A stretch of DNA of 64,000 bases. Source: Paenibacillus sp. sptzw28 (GTDB taxonomy: Bacteria > Bacillota > Bacilli > Paenibacillales > Paenibacillaceae). The notes below the pieces were generated by a model that was not told the DNA's origin, did not search any database, and was given only the letters and a program-made list of their open reading frames with translations. Made by a program: the position numbers and the translations under genes. Location of the stretch: NCBI RefSeq assembly GCF_019550795.1, contig NZ_CP080545.1, positions 4,684,001-4,748,000 of the forward strand, written 5' to 3'. Below are positions 53,653 to 62,858 of this stretch, piece after piece; the stretch's first letter is position 1; each line of letters opens with the position of its first letter.

Positions 53653-53718
53653 TTGACTTTTAACCGCAACGGCGCATACCAGGCGGCCGGAACCGCCGGA
53701 CTGTCTGCCGCCTTCAGC

Positions 53719-54213
53719 TCAGGAAAAACCGGGAAGCTCGTACAGGTTTGCTTTCGGGTCCTGGTGGGCGATCCGGGCGGATGCGGCAGCCGCGAGGCCT
53801 GCAACGAGATCATCAAGAAACACGTGCACATGCTTGCCTTTCTCGTTTAATTTTCGAATAATACCCGGCTTTACTTTATCCAGATAACCGAAGCTGGTAA
53901 GTCCGATCATTCCATAAACGTTGGTAATACCGAGCGCCAGCGTCTCGTCGACACCGTATAATGATTCGTCCGCTTCCATGATTGCCTGCAGCGGTTCCGG
54001 CAGCAGCTTGCGCTCTGCCAACTCGTCCAGCGCTATGCCGGTGTAAAGTACATACTGCACCTCGCGCTTGGTCATGACCGCCAGAACGCTCTCCTCGCAT
54101 TCCTGCAAAGTCAATGCCGAATTGTAAGGCAATTGAAGCGAATATACGATCTCTGCAACGTCTCCTACCGAAACGCCCCGTCTTTGCAGCCATCTTTCCA
54201 CGTCGGATGTCAT
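53719..54213 (-). CDS. Phosphatidylglycerophosphatase A (PgpA) family protein
   Basis: The 164-residue protein resembles the YutG/PgpA-A family: RWLQRRGVSVGDVAEIVYSL near the start, LTLQECEESVLAVMTKREVQ and ALGITNVYGMIGLTSFGYLDKVKPGII, ending with HVFLDDLVAGLAAAASARIAH. Family members dephosphorylate phosphatidylglycerophosphate, or are of unproven function; this is family-level inference. No strong membrane helix is seen. The ribosome site is a weak GGGGAATTGGGGA. It is the first gene in a minus-strand run toward accD, 255 bp upstream of the 64-aa ORF. Confidence 0.75.
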   Translation of the reverse strand: MTSDVERWLQRRGVSVGDVAEIVYSLQLPYNSALTLQECEESVLAVMTKREVQYVLYTGIALDELAERKLLPEPLQAIMEADESLYGVDETLALGITNVYGMIGLTSFGYLDKVKPGIIRKLNEKGKHVHVFLDDLVAGLAAAASARIAHQDPKANLYELPGFS

Positions 54214-54265
54214 TCCCCAATTCCCCCCGCATCAGCTTGTACGACAGCCGGCTCGCGGCCGCCAT

Positions 54266-54300
54266 AAAAAAAGCGCCGCCCCCGCAGCCGTCCAAGCAGC
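54266..54300 (-). terminator. GC-rich candidate terminator of dnaE
   Basis: On the minus strand a GC-rich stretch (GCTGCGGGGGCGGCGC) is followed by seven T. The stem is imperfect, so this is a candidate only. Confidence 0.4.
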
Positions 54301-54434
54301 GAAAATATGTGGACTTCACTCGTGTTGTAACAACAACAATGTGTGCGTGAAGCTCCATGTCTCCTAAATGTATGCGGACAGGAATGAACATGTGCATGGT
54401 TCAGAGGACTTTCAACGAATATTGTCGCCAACCG

Positions 54435-57400
54435 CTATTTCACAACTGCCGAGCCCTTGCCGAAGATCGCTTCGATTTGTGATAAAAGCCGCGGCGACGG
54501 CTTTACCCGGTAGGAAGCGCTCAGCGCCAGGGTCTTCTGTTCGCGTTCGTAGAACAGGACCGTTTCAAGCGGGCCGGCGCTGCCGGCAAGCAGCGTTTTC
54601 AGCTGCTCAAGCGCGCTTGAATCTTCGCGGCCGGAGGGGATTTTGATGTATACCCGCTGCTGCCGCTTCCCTGCGGCTGCGGGTGACGCTTCCCGCGGCG
54701 CCGCCTGAGCGGGCGAAGCGGGGCGTTTATGCTGCGCCGGCGCCGGGGAGGGCGGCCCAGCTGCGGCTTGCCGCTGCGGCGATGCGCCTGCCGGCGCAGC
54801 CGGCCGCGAAGCGGCCCCGCCTGCGCCGCGCGCTGCAGCAGCGGCGGGCGCCGCAGACGCGGGAGCGGCGGCGGCGCGCTGCTGCCTGGTGCGCGCCTGC
54901 CGTTCAAGCCGCCGGACCTGCTCGGCTAGCTCAGGGTCCGGACCGCCGAGCGGGATTACGTCCTCGGCAATCAGCTTGTAGTCATCGTCTTGATGCTGCA
55001 CCGTCGCCAGCAGAACGACGAGGCTTCCGGGAGCCAGCAGTTGAGCGTGGCGCTTCCAGACGGTCGGGAACACGACGGTCTCGACGCGCATAATGCGGTC
55101 TTCCAGCTCGAGGAACGCCATGGCCTGACCTTTGCGGGTCGTAAACGGCTTCGCGGAGAGAATCATTCCCGCAATGAGCGCGCTTGCGCCCTCCGGCGCT
55201 TCCGCGAGGTCAACGAGCCTGTCGAGCGGAAGCGCCTCAAGCGACTGTTCGTAATCGTCGAGAGGGTGTCCGGACAAATACAGCCCGAGCAGCTCCCGCT
55301 CCAGGGCCAGCAGTTGTCCGATCGTGAAAGGGCGAACGTCCGGCAGCTCGATGTCCCAGTTCTGCACCTCTTCGAAGCCGAACAGTTCGATCTGAAGCTC
55401 CTCGCGTTCCTTCCGCCATCTCAGCGCCGCTTCCACCGTTTCGTCCAAGGCTGCGACCAGCTGCGCGCGATGGCCGGCCAGGCTGTCACAGGCGCCCGCT
55501 TGAATAAGCGACTCCAGCACCCGCTTGTTGACAACTCTCAGGTCGACGCGGCGGCATAAGTCCAGCAAGCTGTCGAACGGACGTACGGCCCGCTCCCTCA
55601 GCAGCGATTCGATCGCCTGCCCGCCTACGTTCTTGATGTCGGCCAGGCCAAAGCGAATCGCGCCTCCGATAGGCGTAAATGTTACATCGCTCTCATTGAC
55701 GTCTGGCGGCAGCACGTCAATGCCCATACGCCGGCTCTCGTCGACGTATTCCGCCGTCTTCCGTTGATTGCCAGTCACCGATGCCAGCATGGACGCCATA
55801 AACGGGACGGGATGATTCGCTTTGAGCCATGCCGTCTGAAAAGCGAGCACGCCGTAAGCTGCTGCATGTGCGCGCGGAAAGCCGTAATCGGCGAAACGCA
55901 CGATCATGTCATAGACCCGGTTCGCTTCCTCCGCCGTATAGCCCTGCCCCAGGCTTCCCTCCACGAAATGCGCACGCTGCTCGTCGAGTACCTCTCGCTT
56001 CTTCTTAGATACGGCGCGGCGCAGCAAGTCCGCTTCGCCAAGCGAGAAGCCGGCCATCGCCGAGGCGATTTGCATGATTTGTTCCTGATACACGATAATG
56101 CCATAGGTATCGGCAAGTATCGGCTCCAGTGACTCGTGCGGATATTCAACGGAAACTAATCCATGCTTGCCCTGGATATATTTCGGGATAAATTCCATCG
56201 GCCCGGGCCGGTACAACGCCACAACCGATACGATATCTTCAAACTGCGTCGGCTTCAGCTCGCGCAGCACTCGGCGGCACCCGGCGGACTCGAGCTGAAA
56301 AATGCCGGTCGTCTCCCCTCGCGTCAGCATTGCATAGGTCGCCGGGTCATTATCGGGGATGAAGCGAAAGTCGACCGTAATGCCGTGCTGCCGCTTTACC
56401 CAACCAAGCGCCCGCTCCAAAATCGAAAGCGTCCGCAGGCCGAGAAAATCCATTTTTAGCAGGCCAATGGCCTCCAGATGCTCCATTGAGTACTGCGTCA
56501 ATGCCGTTCGTTCACTTCCGGCCTGCAGCGGTACGTAATGCGTAAGCGGCTCGCCGGATATGACGACTCCGGCGGCATGCGTCGACGCGTGGCGCGGCAT
56601 GCCCTCGACCTTCATCGCCATCTTAACGAGCGCATCGGTCTTCGGCTGCCGCTCGCAAGCTTCTCGCAGCTCTGCGCTTGTCTTCAGAGCCTCTCCCAGG
56701 GTAACGCCGAGCTGGCGCGGAATAAGCTTGGCAGCCCGGTCCACTTCGGCGAACGGCACCGCCATCGCACGTCCCACATCTCGGACGGCGGCCTTCGCGG
56801 CCATCGTCCCGAACGTAATAATCTGCGCGACGTGCTCCTCGCCGTATTTCGCCGATACATAACCGATCACTTCATCCCGGCGTTCATCGTTGAAGTCGAT
56901 ATCGATATCTGGCATCGTAATCCGCTCGGGATTGAGAAAGCGTTCAAACAGCAGCTTGTATTTAAGCGGATCGACATCTGTAATTCTGAGCGTATACGCG
57001 ACCAGACTTCCTGCCGCCGAACCTCGCCCGGGGCCGGTACGGATCCCTTGTTCATGGGCAAACCTGATAAAATCCCACACAATGAGAAAGTAATCGCTGA
57101 ATCCCATGCTTTCGATGACGGAGAGCTCATAGGCGAGCCTTTCCTCCGCCCGCCGGCGGAATGCGGGTTCTGCAGCCCACTCCGGTTGACCGGCATAACG
57201 CGATGCAAGCCCTTCACGGCACAGCACGGCCAGGTAGGCCGCCGATGTCATACCCTCGGGGATTGGGCCGAACGAAGGCAGCAGAGCCCGGCCGAACGTC
57301 AGCTCCAGCTTGCATTTGCCCGCGATCTCCACCGTCCGTGAAACCGCATCGGGCGCTTGGCGGAACAGGAGGGCCATCTCTTCGGCGCTCTTCAAGTACA

Positions 57401-58133
57401 TCTGATCCGTCAGCATCTTCATCCGGTCCGTATCTTCCACCGTCTTGCCGGTGCCGATGCAGATAAGAACGTCCTGCACGGCCGCATCCTCAGGCTGTAA
57501 ATAATGTACGTCATTTGTAGCTGCAAGCGGAATGCCCGTCTCGCGCGAGAGCGCGATCATCCCCTGAACGACCTTCTTCTGGTCGAGAAGCCCGTGATCC
57601 TGAAGCTCCAGATAGAAATCGTCACCGAACATCTCGCGGTATCGAAGTGCAGATTTGCGCGCCTGCTCCGGCCTGTCATACAGCAAATGCTGGGACACTT
57701 CGCCCTTCAAGCAGGAGCTGAGACAAACCAGCCCTTCCGCATGTGCGGCAAGCGACTCCAAATCGATGCGCGGCTTGTAATGAAACCCTTCGAGGTGCCC
57801 GATCGAAGTAAGCTTCATAAGATTCCGGTAACCTGTCTCGTTCTTGGCCAGCAAAATAAGATGGTATGTCGGATTATCCTTGCGCGCGCCTTTCTCAAAG
57901 CGCGAGCCCGTCGTCAAATAAACTTCGCAGCCAATAATCGGCTGAATGCCCTGCTCGCGGCAAGCCTTGTAGAACGGAATAGCGCCGTACATAACCCCGT
58001 GGTCGGTTAATGCCAGCCCCTTCATCCCAAGCTCCTTCGCCCGCGCCGTCAGGTCCCTGATCCGGACGGCGCCGTCGAGCAGGCTGTATTCGCTGTGCAC
58101 ATGCAAATGTACAAATGGTTGTCCGCCGCTCAT
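54435..58133 (-). CDS. dnaE: DNA polymerase III alpha subunit, DnaE type
   Basis: The 1232-residue replicative polymerase has an N-terminal PHP domain (HLHVHSEYSLLDGAVR), the catalytic palm with PDIDIDFND (about residues 404-412), a thumb and fingers region with SAAYGVLAFQTAW-like AHAAAYGVLAFQ and a C-terminal OB domain (ALIAGMILSAKPFTTRKGQAM). B. subtilis DnaE has about 1115 residues; the extra length is an Ala/Pro/Arg-rich segment (about residues 1073-1160) between the OB fold and a C-terminal conserved tail RVYIKIPSGRED. The ATG has AAGGA 11 nt upstream. It is divergent from ytrHI. Confidence 0.95.
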   Translation of the reverse strand: MSGGQPFVHLHVHSEYSLLDGAVRIRDLTARAKELGMKGLALTDHGVMYGAIPFYKACREQGIQPIIGCEVYLTTGSRFEKGARKDNPTYHLILLAKNETGYRNLMKLTSIGHLEGFHYKPRIDLESLAAHAEGLVCLSSCLKGEVSQHLLYDRPEQARKSALRYREMFGDDFYLELQDHGLLDQKKVVQGMIALSRETGIPLAATNDVHYLQPEDAAVQDVLICIGTGKTVEDTDRMKMLTDQMYLKSAEEMALLFRQAPDAVSRTVEIAGKCKLELTFGRALLPSFGPIPEGMTSAAYLAVLCREGLASRYAGQPEWAAEPAFRRRAEERLAYELSVIESMGFSDYFLIVWDFIRFAHEQGIRTGPGRGSAAGSLVAYTLRITDVDPLKYKLLFERFLNPERITMPDIDIDFNDERRDEVIGYVSAKYGEEHVAQIITFGTMAAKAAVRDVGRAMAVPFAEVDRAAKLIPRQLGVTLGEALKTSAELREACERQPKTDALVKMAMKVEGMPRHASTHAAGVVISGEPLTHYVPLQAGSERTALTQYSMEHLEAIGLLKMDFLGLRTLSILERALGWVKRQHGITVDFRFIPDNDPATYAMLTRGETTGIFQLESAGCRRVLRELKPTQFEDIVSVVALYRPGPMEFIPKYIQGKHGLVSVEYPHESLEPILADTYGIIVYQEQIMQIASAMAGFSLGEADLLRRAVSKKKREVLDEQRAHFVEGSLGQGYTAEEANRVYDMIVRFADYGFPRAHAAAYGVLAFQTAWLKANHPVPFMASMLASVTGNQRKTAEYVDESRRMGIDVLPPDVNESDVTFTPIGGAIRFGLADIKNVGGQAIESLLRERAVRPFDSLLDLCRRVDLRVVNKRVLESLIQAGACDSLAGHRAQLVAALDETVEAALRWRKEREELQIELFGFEEVQNWDIELPDVRPFTIGQLLALERELLGLYLSGHPLDDYEQSLEALPLDRLVDLAEAPEGASALIAGMILSAKPFTTRKGQAMAFLELEDRIMRVETVVFPTVWKRHAQLLAPGSLVVLLATVQHQDDDYKLIAEDVIPLGGPDPELAEQVRRLERQARTRQQRAAAAPASAAPAAAAARGAGGAASRPAAPAGASPQRQAAAGPPSPAPAQHKRPASPAQAAPREASPAAAGKRQQRVYIKIPSGREDSSALEQLKTLLAGSAGPLETVLFYEREQKTLALSASYRVKPSPRLLSQIEAIFGKGSAVVK

Positions 58134-58181
58134 CGCACCTTATTCCTTCTTTCAATCGATGCATCATTTTATACCAGTTTA

Positions 58182-58211
58182 TCATATTGACGCCATGCAC
58201 GCCCATAGAAT
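58182..58211 (+). promoter_or_regulatory. Sigma-E-type promoter of ytrHI
   Basis: TCATATT (58182-58188) fits the sigma-E -35 KMATATT exactly. After 15 nt CATAGAAT (58204-58211) differs from the -10 CATACAAT at one base. In B. subtilis the ytrH-ytrI genes belong to the sigma-E regulon, so position and match agree. Confidence 0.75.
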
Positions 58212-58268
58212 GAACTACAGGGGACGAGCGTCCATCCTCAAGTAGGCAAGGCAGGTGAACAGAAAGCT

Positions 58269-58595
58269 ATGAACTCTATGCTGTCTAAAGCGGCACTCGA
58301 TTTTTTTATTGCGTTCGGAGTCGTCTTCGGCGGTTCGATGCTGGCGGGGATCGGATCGGTATTCCTGTTCATGCCGCCCGCGGCGATTATGGTAAAAACG
58401 GCATCGCAGCTTAAAATATGGGCGCTTGTCGCGGCGGTCGGAGGCTCGATCGATCCGATGCGCGTCATTGAAAGCAATATTATCGAAGGCCACCTTTCAC
58501 CGGTCGCGCAGCAAATCGGATTTATGATATGCGCTTTTCTCGGCGCCCACATGGGTACCGAGCTGATCCGTTGGCTGTGCAAAGGAGCGGTCTGA
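58269..58595 (+). CDS. ytrH: YtrH family sporulation protein
   Basis: The 108-residue protein has three hydrophobic segments: LDFFIAFGVVFGGSMLAGIGSV, QLKIWALVAAVGGSIDPM and QIGFMICAFLGAHMGTE. It matches the YtrH family needed for efficient sporulation and expressed in the mother cell. It is followed after 2 nt by ytrI, so the two are coupled. The ATG at 58269 has GGTG about 12 nt upstream; a second ATG lies three codons on. Confidence 0.9.
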   Translation: MNSMLSKAALDFFIAFGVVFGGSMLAGIGSVFLFMPPAAIMVKTASQLKIWALVAAVGGSIDPMRVIESNIIEGHLSPVAQQIGFMICAFLGAHMGTELIRWLCKGAV

Positions 58596-58597
58596 CC

Positions 58598-59113
58598 ATG
58601 CGGGTGCCGCAATTCGAACGGTTTGCCAAATTGTCGCAGGGCGCGGCCCTTCTTGTCGTAGGTGCGATCATCGGCGCGGCCGTCTATCATTCCGTATTCA
58701 TGATGAACTTCGACGCGCTTCGGAACACGATGATGAAAATGGAGGAGAAGCTGCAGCAATACGAGGATGATATTAAAAGGCTGAATCAATTCAAGAATCA
58801 GCACACCGTTATAAAAAGCGTCCTGCCCGTGGTTGAGGAAGACCGGGAATCGGCGGGCAAAGCGGATGCACTGGACGAATTAACGAAAAAAGAGCTTAAA
58901 CGAAGAATCAAGACGGATTTGGCCGTCTTGATCGGCCGAAGCATCTACGACATCGACTCCGATGCCAAAATAGCCCGTCTGCTGCTCGAAAGCAAGGTGT
59001 ACACGTCTATATACGACAAAGATTACGAAATTGATATCAAGACGATGCTCGTAGCCGATAACGTTCTGAGGCTGTGGTTCAAAGCCAAAATAATTACACA
59101 GTCTGCCGGCTAA
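58598..59113 (+). CDS. ytrI: YtrI family sporulation membrane protein
   Basis: The 171-residue protein has one N-terminal helix (LVVGAIIGAAVYHSVF) and a coiled-coil segment (NTMMKMEEKLQQYEDDIKRL), then a conserved C-terminal domain (LTKKELKRRIKTDLAVLIG, YEIDIKTMLVADNVLRLW). It fits YtrI, a sporulation protein encoded with YtrH. The ATG has AAAGGAG 11 nt upstream. Its only downstream partner is ytpI; the nrnA gene that lies here in B. subtilis is absent. Confidence 0.85.
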   Translation: MRVPQFERFAKLSQGAALLVVGAIIGAAVYHSVFMMNFDALRNTMMKMEEKLQQYEDDIKRLNQFKNQHTVIKSVLPVVEEDRESAGKADALDELTKKELKRRIKTDLAVLIGRSIYDIDSDAKIARLLLESKVYTSIYDKDYEIDIKTMLVADNVLRLWFKAKIITQSAG

Positions 59114-59247
59114 GTCGAAGCGGTTTCCCGCAAGAACGCCCGCAGCCGTACATTCCGCATGGTAATGCTGCGTTTCGCAAGCGCCTTCTCCCATGCTACA
59201 ATAGGGCTATCAAAATCTATTGCCCCGAAGGAGCTGCAGCACAATTT

Positions 59248-59541
59248 ATGATAGCTTTACACTGGCTGTTAATTATCTTTATCTGCCTTACCTCTGTTCT
59301 TTCCGTCGTCTTCAGCTTCAAATCGCGCCGGGCGCCCGATATCCGGCTGAAAGGCATGAATGCCGCGCGGCTCAACATGAGCATGGGGACAATGCTGGTG
59401 CTCATCGCTTTGTTCATGATGCTCGCTTACAGCGGCTCGACGGTAAAAGTGATTATCGGCGCGCTGTTTATCGTACTCGGCCTGTTCAATCTGTTTGCGG
59501 GTCTGCGCAACCACAGCATTTACCGTGCGATGAAGCCGTAG
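59248..59541 (+). CDS. ytpI: YtpI-like membrane protein
   Basis: The 97-residue protein has three helices (HWLLIIFICLTSVLSVVFSF, MGTMLVLIALFMMLAY, GALFIVLGLFNLFAGL) and the basic loop KSRRAPDIRLKGMN. It matches the YtpI family of unknown function, found next to ytoI and dnaE in Bacillus. AAGGAG is 15 nt before the ATG, a long spacing. Confidence 0.75.
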   Translation: MIALHWLLIIFICLTSVLSVVFSFKSRRAPDIRLKGMNAARLNMSMGTMLVLIALFMMLAYSGSTVKVIIGALFIVLGLFNLFAGLRNHSIYRAMKP

Positions 59542-59601
59542 CCTCCAGCACACGTGCCTTTGTTTCCGCGGGTGACCCTCGAAGCTGGCGGTAGGAGCTG
59601 C

Positions 59602-60948
59602 TCAGAACGGATCGATCAGCTGCGCCGTCAGCATCGCTTTAGCGGCCAAACCGCTCGGATCCTCCAGCTCGATTTCAAGCTTGGCGCTCTTGCGGCTCAT
59701 CTCCAGCAGCTTGGGAACGATGGCTACCTCGCTCTCCAGCTGCACGGGCCGGACGAAATAAGTTGTCATGCTTTCGACGACGTGATCGCGTTTACCGAGC
59801 TCTCTGATGAGGCCCCTGGCCGCCTGGGTCATAAGCGTCACGAGCACTCCTTCGGAGATCGTACCGAGCGTCCCCGACATTTGCGGCGTGATCCTGCCTT
59901 TATAGATCCATTCGCCTCCCGTTCCGGCCGCCCTCTTCTCAAAACCCGCACTGATCAAATCGTCAAACGTCTCTCCCGATTCCTGCTGCTTGCCCGCGTA
60001 ACGCATCGCTTCAAGCACTTCGCCGCGGGTGATGGCCGCAAGCAGCTTCCTGTTCTTATCGACGATAGGCAGCAAATCGATTCCTTCGGCAGCCATCGTG
60101 TGAGCGGCTGAGGCGATCGGAATGTTCGGCGCTGCTGTAATCGGGCTGCGTGACATGAGCTTGTCCACCAGCTGGGAATCCGACGAACCTTCGGCATCCT
60201 TGGGAGTCATCATACCGACGACGCGTCCGCGTTCGTCCAATACCGGAAACCGTGATCTGCCGGTGCGCTTCCACAACAGCCGGAAGGCTGCCGCCGTTTC
60301 CCCAAGCCGCATCGTCTCGACCGGCCTGCTGTAAGTGACGATATCTTCCACGAGCATTATTTTCTGCCGAATGAGCCTGTCAAACATGGCCCTGTTAATC
60401 ATAGAGGCGACGGTAAACGTATCGTGCTTGGACGAAATGATCGGCAATCCGCGTTGGTCCGCAAGCCGCTTCATTTCATCGCTGGTACCGAACCCCCCTG
60501 TAATGAGCACGCCCGCCCCTTGCTCCAGGGCACAGCGGTGCGCGCGTTCGCGGTTGCCCACAATCAGCAGGCTGCCTGTATCGATATAACGGATCATCGC
60601 ATCGAGCTCCATCGCGCCGATGACAAATTTGTGCAGCGTCTTGTTAAGGCCTGCCGCCCCGCCATACACCTCTCCCTGGACAATTCCGGCGACCTCTCCG
60701 AAAGTAAGCCTGTCCGGCGATCCCCGCTTTTTCCGTTCGATCCTGACTGTTCCGATCCGCTCCTTGGTGCTTACCAGACCCAGTGCTTCCGCTTCTTTTA
60801 TCGCTTTGTACGCCGTTCCCTCGCTCACATCCAGCTCGTCGGCCATTGTCCGGACGGACAGCTTCGTGCCGATTTTCAGCTGCTCTATGTACTGCATGAG
60901 CCGCTCGTGCTTCGTTAAAGTCCCCTGCTCGTTCTCTGTTGAAGACAC
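59602..60948 (-). CDS. ytoI: DRTGG-CBS-hotdog domain protein YtoI
   Basis: The 448-residue protein has an N-terminal winged helix (TMADELDVSEGTAYKAIKEA), a DRTGG domain (GAGVLITGGFGTSDEMKRLA), two CBS domains (VTYSRPVETMRLGETAAA and DKLMSRSPITAAPN) and a C-terminal hotdog fold (YKGRITPQMSGTLGTISEG). The same order occurs in B. subtilis YtoI, a proposed nucleotide-responsive regulator. The start is GTG 60948 with GGAGGGG about 8 nt upstream. Longer upstream frames are not supported. It is convergent with ytpI and divergent from the histidine kinase. Confidence 0.9.
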   Translation of the reverse strand: MSSTENEQGTLTKHERLMQYIEQLKIGTKLSVRTMADELDVSEGTAYKAIKEAEALGLVSTKERIGTVRIERKKRGSPDRLTFGEVAGIVQGEVYGGAAGLNKTLHKFVIGAMELDAMIRYIDTGSLLIVGNRERAHRCALEQGAGVLITGGFGTSDEMKRLADQRGLPIISSKHDTFTVASMINRAMFDRLIRQKIMLVEDIVTYSRPVETMRLGETAAAFRLLWKRTGRSRFPVLDERGRVVGMMTPKDAEGSSDSQLVDKLMSRSPITAAPNIPIASAAHTMAAEGIDLLPIVDKNRKLLAAITRGEVLEAMRYAGKQQESGETFDDLISAGFEKRAAGTGGEWIYKGRITPQMSGTLGTISEGVLVTLMTQAARGLIRELGKRDHVVESMTTYFVRPVQLESEVAIVPKLLEMSRKSAKLEIELEDPSGLAAKAMLTAQLIDPF

Positions 60949-61087
60949 AACGATCCCCTCCTCTTTTTTTGTCAACATTTGTCGAATATATATTTCTATT
61001 TTAGCAGAAAGCAGGTAAAGTAGAGTACATACGGAAATTAGCGCATGGGAAGCAGCGAGAAAGTCATTATAAAGAGGGGTCTCTGGA

Positions 61088-62428
61088 ATGCCGTTTACTT
61101 GGGATGATGTGGACCGGATGGTGCCGGGATTAATTGCCATAACGATTCCGCAATGCTTCTTGTACCTTTGGCTCAGTTTTGTCTGGTTTGGAGTAAAACC
61201 GGAACGTTTATACAGAAGAATGCTGATGTTCAGTTTATTATGCGCTTTCTCTACGGACTTAACATTCCAGACATTGCCGCTTTGGATACATCTCATTAAC
61301 TCTCAATTATCCTTTTTAGTCTGGTTCAAGGTGTTCTTTAAAGAAATAAAAATCAAGCTGACCCTTTTAATATATGCGGGCTTTGCTTGCACGGCGTTTC
61401 TGCATCAATTCATTGTAACTCTCTCCGTCTCTAAACTCGGAGGTTATGACGCTATTGTCAACGGTTCATTCTTAACCAAGATTGCGCTGGTTGGTCCGTC
61501 TTTCGTTATTATCGGAGCGGTCGCGTGGATCATGCAAAAGAAACAGCTGCACCCGGCGAAGAAATTTCGCAATCTGCTGCTTCGCATCAGATATAAAGCT
61601 CATTATGCACTAGTCACTCTAGTGATTGCAGAAGCATTATTATTCGTACTCATATTTTTTCCGCTTATTTTTCAATCAAACCGGAATACAACGGAGCTTT
61701 ATCCTTCTGTGATAGCTTTCGTTATTTTCGTCATCATCATTATTATCATTATTCGTCTCACGGCGCGTACCCGCAGCGAAGCGATCCAGGCGACCCAGGA
61801 CGCTTACATAAGCGATCTCTTGAAGATGTTTGCGTCGATACGCGGTCAACGTCACGATTTTACTAATCATGTACAGGTGATGTATTCGATGCTGACCCTG
61901 AAAAAATATGACGAGCTACGTGCCTATATGGAAGATATGGTTAAAGAAATTCAAACGATGACCGAAGCGACCGACGAGCTCCCCTCCCCGGCGCTTGCGG
62001 CGCTTGTTCAGGCGAAAGCGGCGATTGCCAGAAATGAGCGGATACGGTTTACCTATCAAATACCAAATGCACCCTTAACATTTACCGCCGTCAAAAATAT
62101 CGACCTCGTCCGGATGATCGGCAATTTGGTCGACAATGCCTTCGATGAAGTCATGAAGCTCCCTGAGACCGAGCGGGAGGTTCTTCTTGAGCTCTATATC
62201 GAGAAAGAGATGCTGCATATTGCGGTAATGAATCGCGGGCTGTTGTCAGCAGAAGAAATCCGGCAAATATTCGAGCCGGGCTATACGACAAAAAGCGGTG
62301 AGCATTCCGGACTGGGCCTTGCCAACGTACTTGAACGCGCCTCCCACTATAAAGGAACCGTCACCGTCGAATCCGACCTCGAGCGGGGCGTCGTCTTCAC
62401 GATCAAGATGCCCTTTCCGAAGGATTAA
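61088..62428 (+). CDS. Orphan sensor histidine kinase, Spo0B/GHKL type
   Basis: The 446-residue protein has an N-terminal membrane region of about six to seven helices (PGLIAITIPQCFLYLWLSFVW to FVIFVIIIIIII). It then has the phosphoacceptor motif RGQRHDFTNHVQV with His256, and a HATPase domain with NLVDNAFDEV and EHSGLGLANVLERA. This is the Spo0B-like dimerisation type seen in AgrC, DcuS and peptide-sensing kinases. No response-regulator gene is adjacent, and the input is unknown. The ATG has GAGGGG 8 nt upstream. Confidence 0.88.
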   Translation: MPFTWDDVDRMVPGLIAITIPQCFLYLWLSFVWFGVKPERLYRRMLMFSLLCAFSTDLTFQTLPLWIHLINSQLSFLVWFKVFFKEIKIKLTLLIYAGFACTAFLHQFIVTLSVSKLGGYDAIVNGSFLTKIALVGPSFVIIGAVAWIMQKKQLHPAKKFRNLLLRIRYKAHYALVTLVIAEALLFVLIFFPLIFQSNRNTTELYPSVIAFVIFVIIIIIIIRLTARTRSEAIQATQDAYISDLLKMFASIRGQRHDFTNHVQVMYSMLTLKKYDELRAYMEDMVKEIQTMTEATDELPSPALAALVQAKAAIARNERIRFTYQIPNAPLTFTAVKNIDLVRMIGNLVDNAFDEVMKLPETEREVLLELYIEKEMLHIAVMNRGLLSAEEIRQIFEPGYTTKSGEHSGLGLANVLERASHYKGTVTVESDLERGVVFTIKMPFPKD

Positions 62429-62479
62429 GCGTAGCAAATAATACTTAGCACGATAAGCAGGAGCAATCCTCTGCGGACA

Positions 62480-62522
62480 AAAAAATCCCGCCGCTCGCAT
62501 GTTATGCGGGGCGGGATTTCTT
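62480..62522. terminator. Bidirectional terminator between kinase and YlbF-family gene
   Basis: AAATCCCGCC and GGCGGGATTT form a strong stem around the imperfect loop gctcgcatgttatgcgg; A and T runs on both sides allow termination either way. Confidence 0.85.
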
Positions 62523-62858
62523 TTACTCCATTATTTCACGAAGAGATTCGGTAACGATTCGTGTTACATCGTCAAACACGACGCTGAATCGTCTTTCGGC
62601 ATCGAATGAACGCTGCAGAAGCGGATTTAAAGTGACCACTTCGTACAGCTTGTTCATCATCTCCATTTCTTCGGGAGACGGCTGCTCGCCCGCCATCATT
62701 TTCTGCTGAAGCCCTGATTGCTTTTCCCGGAAATCTTCCATCATTCTTTTCGCATCCGGGTCATTTCGTGCCGCCTGCAGCGCCGCCTTCAGTTCCTTCG
62801 CCTCATCGCTTTCTTTCAGCGCTTTCGTCAACTCATGAGCTTTATCGTATACATTCAT
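62523..62858 (-). CDS. YlbF/YmcA family regulator
   Basis: The 111-residue protein is all helical: MNVYDKAHELTKALKESDE, KRMMEDFREKQSGLQQKM, EEMEMMNKLYEVVTLNPL. This fits the YlbF/YmcA/YheA family. YlbF and YmcA in B. subtilis act with YaaT on RNase Y and affect biofilm, competence and sporulation; which paralogue this is cannot be decided. GGAG lies 8 nt before the ATG. It meets the kinase gene at the shared terminator. Confidence 0.85.
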   Translation of the reverse strand: MNVYDKAHELTKALKESDEAKELKAALQAARNDPDAKRMMEDFREKQSGLQQKMMAGEQPSPEEMEMMNKLYEVVTLNPLLQRSFDAERRFSVVFDDVTRIVTESLREIME

